Positions 1-7,947 of a DNA stretch of 64,000 nucleotides are shown here, piece by piece. Within the stretch, counting starts at the first letter, position 1. Every line of letters begins with the position of its first letter. The notes under the pieces are model-generated. The model saw only the letters and a list, made by a program, of their open reading frames with translations, was not told the origin of the DNA and did not search any database. The stretch is from Pedobacter sp. BS3 (GTDB lineage: Bacteria; Bacteroidota; Bacteroidia; Sphingobacteriales; Sphingobacteriaceae): the NCBI RefSeq assembly GCF_008274585.1, contig NZ_VTRT01000003.1:372001-436000 (forward strand), given 5' to 3'. The translations under genes and the position numbers were made by a program.

Positions 1-904
1 TAGCCACCAGCATACGCACATCGCCCTCCTTAAACGCATTGATCGAGTTGATCCGGGTATTCTGCCCCTTATTAGCATGGATTACCCTCACCTGCTCCTC
101 GCCGTACTTACGCTGCAAAAAGCTGTAAATATTATCGGCAACAGCCTTCGTTTTGCAAAAAATGATCAGACGGTTAAAGTCTTCATCATTTTTCAGCAGA
201 TGCTGCAGCAGGTTAAGCTTGGTTTTCAGGTTAGGCACTTCGTACAGTACCTGACGCACCGTTTGTGCCGGCGTTGCCTGCGGAGCCACCTCCACTACGG
301 TAGGAAACTTCAGAAAATCGCCGGCAATTTTATGTACCAGCTCACTCATCGTAGCCGAAAACAGCAGGTTTTGCCGCTTACGGGGAACGATCTCCAAAAT
401 ACGGTGTATGGAGCCGATAAAGCCCATATCCATCATTTTATCCGCTTCGTCAAGCACCAGCATCTGCAATTGCTTCACCACAATATGTCCGGCAAGGTAT
501 AAATCCAGAAAGCGGCCGGGTGTAGATACAATAATATCAACGCCCTTTTCCAGCGCTGAAATCTGCGCTTTAGGGCCTAATCCGCCATACAGCACCACCG
601 TCCGTAAATCCGTATAACGGGCAAACAAAGCAATATTCTCCGCTATCTGCATAGCCAGCTCACGCGTAGGCGCCAGCACCAGGGCCCGCACATCATTGCC
701 CTGCGCATATTTCAGCTTCATGAGCATGGGCAGCACATACGCCGCCGTTTTGCCGGTTCCCGTTTGCGCAATCCCCATCACATCCTGCCCGGCCAATATG
801 GGATTAATCGCTTTCTGCTGTATCGGCGTAGGCTCGGTATAACCCGCATCGGCAATGGCATTTAACAGTTGCCGGTTCAACTTAAAATCTTCAAACGAAG
901 GCAT
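1..904 (-). CDS. DEAD-box ATP-dependent RNA helicase (3' end outside window)
   Basis: The minus-strand reading frame starts at the ATG at 902-904 and runs off the window edge, giving about 301 residues. Visible in order are a Q motif (F-x-x-F near the start, then PTPIQ at about 25-29), Walker A AQTGTGKT at about 46-53, PTRELA, TPGR, the DEAD box at about 151-154, and SAT at about 182-184, followed by the beginning of the second RecA domain (LIIFCKTK). This is the RhlE/DeaD type of cytoplasmic RNA helicase that remodels RNA in ribosome assembly, mRNA decay or cold adaptation. The C-terminal tail that distinguishes subfamilies is missing, so no symbol is given. Confidence 0.95.
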   Translation of the reverse strand, partial: MPSFEDFKLNRQLLNAIADAGYTEPTPIQQKAINPILAGQDVMGIAQTGTGKTAAYVLPMLMKLKYAQGNDVRALVLAPTRELAMQIAENIALFARYTDLRTVVLYGGLGPKAQISALEKGVDIIVSTPGRFLDLYLAGHIVVKQLQMLVLDEADKMMDMGFIGSIHRILEIVPRKRQNLLFSATMSELVHKIAGDFLKFPTVVEVAPQATPAQTVRQVLYEVPNLKTKLNLLQHLLKNDEDFNRLIIFCKTKAVADNIYSFLQRKYGEEQVRVIHANKGQNTRINSINAFKEGDVRMLVA

Positions 905-1072
905 AACCGCAAAGATAAATTTATCAGGCAGCTTCAAGACAATAAATTATGAAAAGCAAAGCTATTACCTTATTTGCTCCGCCAGTCCCGCCATCCGCTA
1001 TAGCCCTCATTGCAATCGGGGCTGCCGCTCCTGTCGGGTTTAGCTTGGTCAAGGCAGTGCTGCTATTCTGAG

Positions 1073-1103
1073 ACTTTGACAACTTTTAGAAAGTTGTCAA
1101 AGT
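1073..1103. repeat. REP-like perfect hairpin, 14-bp stem
   Basis: The arms ACTTTGACAACTTT and AAAGTTGTCAAAGT are exact reverse complements around the 3-nt loop TAG. There is no T-run directly after it, so it is not an ordinary terminator. The TT-NNN-AA centre is shared with the hairpins at 17650 and 22751-22877. Confidence 0.8.
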
Positions 1104-1423
1104 TAACGCAGGCAGTTTAAACTATAGGTTTGAGATACTGAAAAACAATACCTTATTTATGCAACAGCCACCGGAACTTAGCGCTATCTGGGCTGCACAA
1201 ACCAATTGATTTCAATGTTACCCTTCTTCAACTCTTCAACGGAACAGCACCCTTTGTCCCATCGGGACAACCGCTTTGTAAAGAGTATTCATATCAAGCA
1301 AAATACCATTGTACCTACAGCACGTTTATCTCCTCTGATGTTAACTTCGAAGAGCTCGCTCAGCCCGGTTATTAATACCTAAGCCATGAGCCTGCGCCTA
1401 TTGCAGAAACCATTTCAATCATT

Positions 1424-1512
1424 CAACAATCTAACAATGCAACAATTTTAGCAATAGAACAATTCAATCACAAATTCAAAATCGTAATTCGTAAATCCAA
1501 AATCGTAATCCA
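1424..1512. repeat. Word-repeat spacer tract
   Basis: Imperfect iteration of short words (CAACAATCTAACAATGCAAC, then AATCGTAATTCGTAAATCC and similar). It belongs to the spacer class that recurs at about 2848-2991, 13470-13575, 25461-25660, 47966-48125 and 49975-50060. Confidence 0.6.
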
Positions 1513-1573
1513 CCAGTAGTTTTCTATCAATCTAATTTTTAAATTCAGGGCGTATTTAAGTTAAGCCCTTTAT

Positions 1574-2848
1574 ATGGAAAGATTTACCGGCCTTATCGGC
1601 ATTGCGCTCATTTTTGCCATTGCCTTTTTAATTTCCAATAACCGCAAAGCAATCAATTACCGGGTAGTCCTGTCCGGTTTGGCTATTCAGGTGGCATTAG
1701 CGGTATTCATTCTCAAAGTACCTGTAGGTCAGGTTATTTTCGGATGGCTTGGTGCGGCCGTTACCAAAGTGCTTAACTTTTCGCAGGCCGGCGCATCGTT
1801 TGTATTTGGACCGCTGGTCAATAAAGAATACATGAGCAAAGCCTTCGGCGTAGGCAATGATTTCGTATTCTTTTTCGGCATCATCCCTACCATCATCTTT
1901 GTGGCCGTGCTGGTCAGCATGGCCTATTACCTGGGCATTATGCAGAAGGTGGTTCGTTTTTTTGCTTATATCGTATACAAGATCATGGGCGTTTCGGGAG
2001 CGGAAGCCTTATCGAATGTCGCCAGTGCTTTTGTTGGCCAGGTGGAAGCGCAGATCATGATCAAACCCTATCTTAAAGGTATGACCATGTCGGAGTTGCT
2101 GGCATCCATGTCCGGAAGCATGGCCTGTATAGCCGGCGGTGTGATGGCCGTTTACATCGCGTTGGGCGTTCCGGCCGAATACCTGATCGCGGCTAGCATT
2201 ATGGCGGCGCCTGCGGCCTTGGTCATTTCCAAAATCGTATGGCCTGAAACGCAGGTATCCGAAACCAAAGGCGTGGTATCGCTCGACGTGAAAAAAAATG
2301 ATGCCAACCTGGTCGACGCCGTTTCACACGGCGCCAGCGACGGCCTGAAAGTCGGACTTAACGTTATCGCCATGCTTATCGGCTTTATTGCTATCATCGC
2401 CCTGCTGGATTACGTGCTGGGCAAGCTCGGCCTGGGCTTATGGCACCTCGGCCTCTCGCTTGATTTTCTGGGAATTGATATTAAGACCCTGAGTCTGAAC
2501 CAAATATTAGGAGCGTTATTCTCTGTTTTTGCCTGGGCAATGGGCGTTCCTGCCCGCGATGTACATGCAGCCGGCTCATTAATGGGCACTAAAATGGTGA
2601 TTAACGAGTTTGTCGCTTACCTCGACCTTGCCAAAATCAAAAGCACGCTGGATCACAAAACCCTGATCATTACCAGCTTCGCCTTATGCGGATTTGCCAA
2701 TTTCAGCTCCATCGCCATACAGGTTGGCGGCATCGGCGAGCTGGCTCCCGAACGGCGCTCAGACCTTGCCCGCTTAGGTTTGCGGGCATTAGTATGCGGC
2801 ACACTGGCCTCTTACCTGTCGGCCACCATCGCGGGAATATTGTCGTAG
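1574..2848 (+). CDS. Concentrative nucleoside transporter, NupC/CNT family
   Basis: This 424-residue protein is very hydrophobic throughout, with about ten membrane segments. It has the CNT-family layout: an N-terminal Nucleos_tra2_N part, a central gate-like region (SASMSGSMACIAGGVMAVYI), and the C-terminal conserved part with WAMGVPARD, a GTKMVINEFVAY helix and GFANFSSIAIQVGGIG. The family imports nucleosides by cation symport across the inner membrane. The length is typical for bacterial CNT proteins and the ATG at 1574 opens directly into the first membrane helix. The gene stands alone, with word-repeat spacers on both sides. Confidence 0.93.
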   Translation: MERFTGLIGIALIFAIAFLISNNRKAINYRVVLSGLAIQVALAVFILKVPVGQVIFGWLGAAVTKVLNFSQAGASFVFGPLVNKEYMSKAFGVGNDFVFFFGIIPTIIFVAVLVSMAYYLGIMQKVVRFFAYIVYKIMGVSGAEALSNVASAFVGQVEAQIMIKPYLKGMTMSELLASMSGSMACIAGGVMAVYIALGVPAEYLIAASIMAAPAALVISKIVWPETQVSETKGVVSLDVKKNDANLVDAVSHGASDGLKVGLNVIAMLIGFIAIIALLDYVLGKLGLGLWHLGLSLDFLGIDIKTLSLNQILGALFSVFAWAMGVPARDVHAAGSLMGTKMVINEFVAYLDLAKIKSTLDHKTLIITSFALCGFANFSSIAIQVGGIGELAPERRSDLARLGLRALVCGTLASYLSATIAGILS

Positions 2849-2991
2849 TTGGTTGGTTAGTTGTTAGTTTGTTAGTGGTTAGTATCTGGCGTTTATCCAT
2901 ATCGTAACAATCCAACAATAGAGCAATTAAACAATCCCTACCTCAACTCGATACTCAATACTCAATACCCGATACTCAATACTCGATACTT
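2848..2991. repeat. Three adjacent word-repeat tracts
   Basis: Between nupC and the ABC-F gene lie iterated GTTAGT/GGTTAG words (2848-2888), AACAAT words (2905-2936) and ACTCAATACTCGATACTCAA-type words (2941-2991). The unit is 7-10 nt and imperfect. The last tract runs right up to the -7 element of the downstream gene. Confidence 0.65.
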
Positions 2992-3004
2992 GATTCGAAG
3001 TTTG

Positions 3005-3012
3005 TAACTTTG
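3005..3012 (+). promoter_or_regulatory. Bacteroidota -7 promoter element TAACTTTG
   Basis: Exact match to TAnnTTTG ending only 4 nt before the GTG start at 3017. No good -33 TTG lies at the ideal spacing; the nearest TTG is at 2990-2992. If functional, the transcript would be leaderless or nearly so. Confidence 0.55.
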
Positions 3013-3016
3013 CGCC

Positions 3017-4924
3017 GTGATTGCGATTAACAACCTTACGTTTGAGATTGGTGCAAGGGCCTTATACGATGAAGCCAACTGGCACATTAAACCCGGTGAA
3101 AAAATTGGCCTGATTGGCGCCAACGGCACGGGAAAAACCACTTTACTGAAAATTATTGTAGGCACTTACACGCCTACCAGCGGCACCATTTCTATGGCTA
3201 AAGACCTGAAAATGGGTTACCTGAACCAGGATTTGCTGTCGTACCATTCCGAAAAAAGCATCCTGCATGTAGCGATGGAAGCCTTTGAGCGCCAAAACCA
3301 GTTACATACCGAGATTGAAAGCCTGCTGAAAAAGCTGGAAACCGATTATTCGGAGGAACTACTGCATAAATTAAGCGACAAGCAGCACGAATTTGAAACG
3401 CTTGACGGCTACAACATCGAGTATCGCACGCACGAAATACTGGCCGGACTTGGCTTCAGCGACGAAGACCAGCAACGTCCGCTGTCCGAATTTTCGGGCG
3501 GATGGCGCATGCGGGTCATGCTGGCACGTATCCTTTTGCAGGCGCCCGATATCCTGTTGCTCGATGAGCCTACCAACCACCTTGACTTACCCTCTATCAA
3601 ATGGCTGGAATCGTATTTGCAGGCCTTCGAAGGCGCTATCGTGGTGGTGTCGCACGACCGCTATTTCCTGGATCGGGTAGTCAATAAAATTGTAGAATCC
3701 CGAAAAGGCAAGCTCATTCCTTATGCAGGCAATTACAGTTTCTATCTTGAAGAAAAAGCTTTACGCGAAGAAATTCAGGCCGGGCAGTATAAAAATCAGC
3801 AAGCCAAGATACGCCAGGAAGAGCGGCTGATCGAACGTTTCAGGGCCAAAGCCAGCAAGGCCAAAATGGCCCAATCACGCATCAAGGCGCTTGAACGGAT
3901 GGAACGTGTGGAAGATGTGGATAACGACAACCCGACGGTTAATTTCAGCTTTAAATTCAGCAAGCAATCCGGTCGTCATGTGGTTCGGCTGGAAAATATC
4001 AGCAAATCATATCCTGGCATTGATATTCTCAAACATGCCAATGCCGTTATTGAGAAAGGCGATAAAATCGCCCTGATCGGCGCCAACGGACGGGGAAAAT
4101 CTACCTTGCTACGCATCATTGCTAATGCCGATAAGGATTTTACCGGAACCAGCGAAACCGGCCATAATGTAACTACAACGTTTTTCGCCCAGCATCAGTT
4201 AGAATCACTGCACCTGGAAAATGAGATATTGCGGGAATTACAGGCCTTTGCGCCTAAACATACCGAAACCGAGCTTCGCTCTATCCTGGGCTGCTTCCTG
4301 TTCTCGGGCGATGACGTGTTCAAAAAGATCAAAGTATTATCCGGAGGTGAAAAATCGCGGGTAGCGCTGGCAAAAGCGCTTACAGCCGATGCTAACTTCC
4401 TGATACTGGACGAGCCTACCAATCACCTCGACATCCAGTCGGTGAATATCCTGATACAGGCCTTGCAGCAATACGAAGGCACCCTGATCGTCGTATCGCA
4501 CGACCGTTATTTCCTGGATAGCATCGCTAACAAGATCTGGTTTATCGAAAACCAGCAGATCAAGGAGTACCCGGGCACGTATGCCGAGTATGAAGAATGG
4601 CAGGCCAAACGTCCGGTAGTTAAACAAGCAGTCTTGCCGAAGAAAGAGGATCTGAAACCTACAGAAAAGCCATCTCCTGAAAAGGATAAAAGTGCCGATC
4701 TCAAAAAGCTGAACCAAACGTTACAAAAGCTGGAGGATACCATCGCTCAGCTTAAAAAAGATATTAAAGCTACCGAGGATGCGCTTGCTGACAGCACTAT
4801 TTACAGCGACAGCCGGAAACTTGCCCAAACCAACGAGGAATATCTCCGGTTGAAAACAGAACTTGAAACCGTACAAAGTGATTGGGAAATCCTGGCCGAG
4901 CAGATATTGGAAATGAGCAATTGA
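3017..4924 (+). CDS. ABC-F family ATPase
   Basis: A 635-residue soluble protein with two ABC ATPase domains and no membrane segments, the hallmark of ABC-F translation factors acting at the ribosomal E site. Walker A motifs are at about 34-41 (GANGTGKT) and 354-362 (GANGRGKST), with signatures FSGGW (about 157) and LSGGE (about 440), and Walker B/D-loop ILLLDEPTNHLD and its second copy. The interdomain linker is at about 235-315, and a Lys/Glu-rich C-terminal coiled coil follows (about 555-635), as in Uup/YdiF-type members. The start is GTG and directly follows a TAnnTTTG element. Exact subfamily cannot be fixed by eye. Confidence 0.93.
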   Translation: MIAINNLTFEIGARALYDEANWHIKPGEKIGLIGANGTGKTTLLKIIVGTYTPTSGTISMAKDLKMGYLNQDLLSYHSEKSILHVAMEAFERQNQLHTEIESLLKKLETDYSEELLHKLSDKQHEFETLDGYNIEYRTHEILAGLGFSDEDQQRPLSEFSGGWRMRVMLARILLQAPDILLLDEPTNHLDLPSIKWLESYLQAFEGAIVVVSHDRYFLDRVVNKIVESRKGKLIPYAGNYSFYLEEKALREEIQAGQYKNQQAKIRQEERLIERFRAKASKAKMAQSRIKALERMERVEDVDNDNPTVNFSFKFSKQSGRHVVRLENISKSYPGIDILKHANAVIEKGDKIALIGANGRGKSTLLRIIANADKDFTGTSETGHNVTTTFFAQHQLESLHLENEILRELQAFAPKHTETELRSILGCFLFSGDDVFKKIKVLSGGEKSRVALAKALTADANFLILDEPTNHLDIQSVNILIQALQQYEGTLIVVSHDRYFLDSIANKIWFIENQQIKEYPGTYAEYEEWQAKRPVVKQAVLPKKEDLKPTEKPSPEKDKSADLKKLNQTLQKLEDTIAQLKKDIKATEDALADSTIYSDSRKLAQTNEEYLRLKTELETVQSDWEILAEQILEMSN

Positions 4925-5043
4925 GAATTTATGACCAGGATTGCTATAGTGTTTGATTGTTAAATTGTTAACTACTAATTCTATCAACTATAATCAACAG
5001 GCAACAGATAACTCGTAACCTGTAACATAAAAACTAACAACTT

Positions 5044-6342
5044 TTGAAGTATTTAAGCATTTTATTCATTATCCTTTTTGGCTTCGTAGAAGCAAACGCA
5101 CAAAAACGTAAACGTGATGTAGTAACCGAATCACCGAAACAAACGCTACGTTATGAGGATTATGTTTACCTGCCGGAGATTAAGTCGGTGGAATTTTACA
5201 ATCGCAGCAAGGAGCAATCCATGCCGGTACTGGTTCTGGGCACTTCCGAGCAATTGCTGCTGGCCTTTGATGATCTCCGCGGAGGCACCCGCAATTACTG
5301 GTATTCCATAGAGCATTGCGATGCCGAATGGAACAGCAGCAGGCTGTCGCCAATGGATTATGTAGAGAGCTTTACGGAAGACCGTATTACCGATTACCGC
5401 TACTCGTTCAACACACTGCAAAAATACACACATTACGAGGTCACGCTGCCTAACTTCACCATTAAGCCTAAAATTTCGGGAAATTACCTGCTTAAAGTGT
5501 ATGAAAACGGTGACCAGCAACGGCTTATTCTTACCCGCCGGTTTTACATTGTTACCCCCAAAGTTTCAATAGCAGCCGAAATGGTACGCTCTAACAGCAT
5601 CGCCGAACGGGACAAGGCTCAAAAAATAAATGCAACCGTTGCCACCGGTGCCGTAGCTATCCAGAATCCTTATCAGGATGTCCGTTTAAAGGTATTGCAA
5701 AACAGCAGACCCGACAATGCGCAATGGGCCGGAAAACCAACTTTTATCCGGCAAAATCAGCTGGTTTATACCGACTTGCAAAACCTGGATTTCCTGGGTG
5801 GCAACGAATTCCGCTTCTTCGACCTGCGGAGCCTGCGCCTGCAATCAGAACGTGTTGGCAGAATTTATAAAGATACAGCCAACCTGGTGCTGCTTCTCCC
5901 CGACCCTGATCTGGGTAAGGTAGCTTATACCACCAATTTTGACAACAACGGCAATTTTTACATCCGCAACCAGGATGGCAGCGACAGTCGTACCGATGCT
6001 GATTACGCAACGATACAGTTATCCCTGGTAGCCAATGCGCCGGATAATACCGGCAATGCGTATATTGTAGGCAGGTTTAATGATTATACCCTGAACGATG
6101 CCAGCAAGCTGACATTTGACAACAACCGTAAACGATTCTACGGCACGCTTTTCTTAAAGCAGGGACTGTATAATTACCATTATGTGTGGGCCGATGAGAA
6201 CGGGCGTATCATCAGCGATTCTGTTTTCGACGGCACACACTATGAAACAGAAAATAACTACCAGCTATTCTTTTATTACCGTCCCGTTGGTTCGCGATGG
6301 GAAGAGCTGGTTGGTTATACCGAATTTAACACAAGAAGATAA
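5044..6342 (+). CDS. Type IX secretion plug protein domain (DUF5103)
   Basis: The 432-residue secreted protein begins with a clear signal peptide (start TTG at 5044, hydrophobic core [12 protein letters not shown], cleavage after ANA). The mature part matches the DUF5103 family by [13 protein letters not shown], a [11 protein letters not shown] segment, [12 protein letters not shown] and DYRYSFN, and is rich in beta strands. In the T9SS, a protein of this family plugs the SprA translocon on its periplasmic side (known for the family in Flavobacterium). Other T9SS genes are not nearby, which is usual because they are scattered. The TTG start is chosen because it gives a complete signal peptide. 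Confidence 0.85.
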   Translation: MKYLSILFIILFGFVEANAQKRKRDVVTESPKQTLRYEDYVYLPEIKSVEFYNRSKEQSMPVLVLGTSEQLLLAFDDLRGGTRNYWYSIEHCDAEWNSSRLSPMDYVESFTEDRITDYRYSFNTLQKYTHYEVTLPNFTIKPKISGNYLLKVYENGDQQRLILTRRFYIVTPKVSIAAEMVRSNSIAERDKAQKINATVATGAVAIQNPYQDVRLKVLQNSRPDNAQWAGKPTFIRQNQLVYTDLQNLDFLGGNEFRFFDLRSLRLQSERVGRIYKDTANLVLLLPDPDLGKVAYTTNFDNNGNFYIRNQDGSDSRTDADYATIQLSLVANAPDNTGNAYIVGRFNDYTLNDASKLTFDNNRKRFYGTLFLKQGLYNYHYVWADENGRIISDSVFDGTHYETENNYQLFFYYRPVGSRWEELVGYTEFNTRR

Positions 6343-6425
6343 TTTAAAAGTAAAAAGTAAAAAGGCCCTACACAGGCCATTCCGCATTTCTGAACATTTG
6401 AATAATTATACGATACTAATAATGT

Positions 6426-6935
6426 ATGGAACCTAAAACTCCCAAAGATTCGCTGGTAATTATGAACGAACTGGTATTACCCAATGATACCAATATGCTG
6501 CACAACCTGATGGGCGGACGTATGCTGCACTGGATGGACATTGCGGCGGCCATCTCAGCGCAAAAACACTGCAATTCCATCGCCGTAACCGCATCGGTGG
6601 ACAACGTATCGTTTAAACAGCCCATTAAATTAGGCGATGTGGTTACCATTGAAGCTAAAGTTACCCGGGCCTTTACTACATCTGTGGAAGTTAAGCTGAC
6701 CGTTTGGGCGCAAAACATTCCGTCAAACACTAAAATAAAATCCAACGAAGCATATTATACGTTCGTAGCCGTTAATGAATTGGGAACCGTACCGGTACCC
6801 GAACTCATCCCCGAAACGGAAGAAGAAAAAACATTGTGGGAAGGCGCTTTACGGCGTCGTGAACTACGTTTAGTACTAAGCGGAAAAATGAAACCCGAAG
6901 ACGCCACAGCCATACGCTCCTTATTTATTAGTTGA
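6426..6935 (+). CDS. Acyl-CoA thioesterase, hotdog fold (YciA/BFIT type)
   Basis: This 169-residue cytoplasmic protein has the hotdog signature region TNMLHNLMGGRMLHWMDIAA, where the catalytic acidic residue sits on the central helix, then VTASVDNVSFKQPIKLGDVV and a VEVKLTVWA strand. It should hydrolyse acyl-CoA thioesters to free fatty acid and CoA. Length and motif order match single-domain bacterial acyl-CoA hydrolases. A tract of TTTTTACTTTTGAC-like words separates it from the next gene, so co-transcription is uncertain. Confidence 0.88.
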   Translation: MEPKTPKDSLVIMNELVLPNDTNMLHNLMGGRMLHWMDIAAAISAQKHCNSIAVTASVDNVSFKQPIKLGDVVTIEAKVTRAFTTSVEVKLTVWAQNIPSNTKIKSNEAYYTFVAVNELGTVPVPELIPETEEEKTLWEGALRRRELRLVLSGKMKPEDATAIRSLFIS

Positions 6936-6972
6936 GCCAACTGTAAGATTAACTTTTGACTTTTTAACTTTT

Positions 6973-6980
6973 TACTTTTG
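6973..6980 (+). promoter_or_regulatory. -7 promoter element TACTTTTG
   Basis: Matches TAnnTTTG 13 nt before the ATG at 6994 and lies inside a tract of TTTTTACTTTTGAC-like words, so chance similarity cannot be excluded. Confidence 0.4.
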
Positions 6981-6993
6981 ACTTTGTAATTCT

Positions 6994-7818
6994 ATGTCGC
7001 TTTTCATCGCATCATTAAATTCAGGCAGCAACGGTAATTGTTATTACATTGGCAATTCAACCGAAGCCATCCTGGTTGATGCAGGTATCTCCTGCCGGGA
7101 GACCGAACGGCGCATGAAACGACTTGGCCTGTCGCTTAACAACGTAAAGGCCATTTTTGTATCGCACGAACATACAGACCACATCCGTGGCATACCGGTG
7201 CTCGCGAAAAAATACCAGGTACCGGTATACATTACCGAAGCCACCTGCCGGCACGGAAGGCTGCTACCTGAAGAACACCTGTTCCTGTCCTTCTGTACCC
7301 ATCAGCAGGTTAGTATTGGCGGATTTACCATTACCGCATTTCCCAAATTTCACGATGCTGCGGAACCGCACAGTTTCCTGGTTAGTTATGGAGATATTAA
7401 CATAGGTGTGTTCACCGATATTGGCCGTGTTTGCGAACATGTTATCCATCACTTCAAGCAATGCCACGCCGCGTTTTTAGAAGCCAACTACGATGAAGTA
7501 TTACTGGAAACAGGCCGCTATCCCTATTACCTGAAAAACCGCATACGCGGCGGGTACGGACACTTATCCAATACACAAGCGCTTGAGCTGTTTAAATTGC
7601 ACAAACCGGATCACATGAGTCATCTCATTCTGGCGCATCTTTCTAAAGATAACAACCGCCCCGAGCTGGTACAGCAGCTATTCGACCAGCATGCAGGTAA
7701 CACTCAAATCATTGTGGCCTCACGATACGAAGAAACAGCTGTTTACCGTATTGGCGCCGCTGCTGTGGATGATTCTGCAACGACTAATTCGGTAGCTCAG
7801 CAAATCCCGATGTTTTAG
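6994..7818 (+). CDS. MBL-fold metallo-hydrolase, YycJ/WalJ-like
   Basis: A 274-residue cytoplasmic metallo-beta-lactamase fold protein. The N-terminal SLNSGSNGNCYYI and the metal site HEHTDH at residues 58-63 are visible, with a later FHDAAEP histidine/aspartate, VFTDIGR, an LEANYDE segment, a GHLSN segment and LAHLSKDNN near the C-terminus. This matches the YycJ (WalJ) clade, proposed in other bacteria to act as a nuclease-like hydrolase linked to cell division and DNA processing. The substrate cannot be read from sequence. Confidence 0.85.
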   Translation: MSLFIASLNSGSNGNCYYIGNSTEAILVDAGISCRETERRMKRLGLSLNNVKAIFVSHEHTDHIRGIPVLAKKYQVPVYITEATCRHGRLLPEEHLFLSFCTHQQVSIGGFTITAFPKFHDAAEPHSFLVSYGDINIGVFTDIGRVCEHVIHHFKQCHAAFLEANYDEVLLETGRYPYYLKNRIRGGYGHLSNTQALELFKLHKPDHMSHLILAHLSKDNNRPELVQQLFDQHAGNTQIIVASRYEETAVYRIGAAAVDDSATTNSVAQQIPMF

Positions 7819-7926
7819 TGATTTGGCTATCAGCCAGGGCTTCTATCCACGTAAAACGTATAACTTAAAACCTACAACGTAAAACTTACAACCTTCCGCC
7901 TTCCTACCCTATTTCAAAGAATTTCT

Positions 7927-7934
7927 TACATTTG
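7927..7934 (+). promoter_or_regulatory. -7 promoter element TACATTTG
   Basis: Exact TAnnTTTG match 13 nt before the ATG of the Pif1-like helicase gene, giving a predicted 5' leader below 10 nt. Confidence 0.5.
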
Positions 7935-7947
7935 AAACTGCCAGTTT

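Larger units (their letters stand above)
905..1573. other. Long spacer with hairpins and word repeats
   Basis: No convincing gene lies in these 669 bases. The spacer holds a 14-bp perfect hairpin at 1073-1103, a smaller one at 1254-1270 (TTGTCCC, loop ATC, GGGACAA), and from about 1424 to 1512 a run of related short words such as AACAAT and AATCGTAA. Short reading frames here have no recognisable protein features. Confidence 0.6.

Noticed and set aside
1190-1400. Remnant of a transposase gene
   Set aside because: A short frame exists, but no residues typical of any transposase family could be recognised, so it is described only as spacer.
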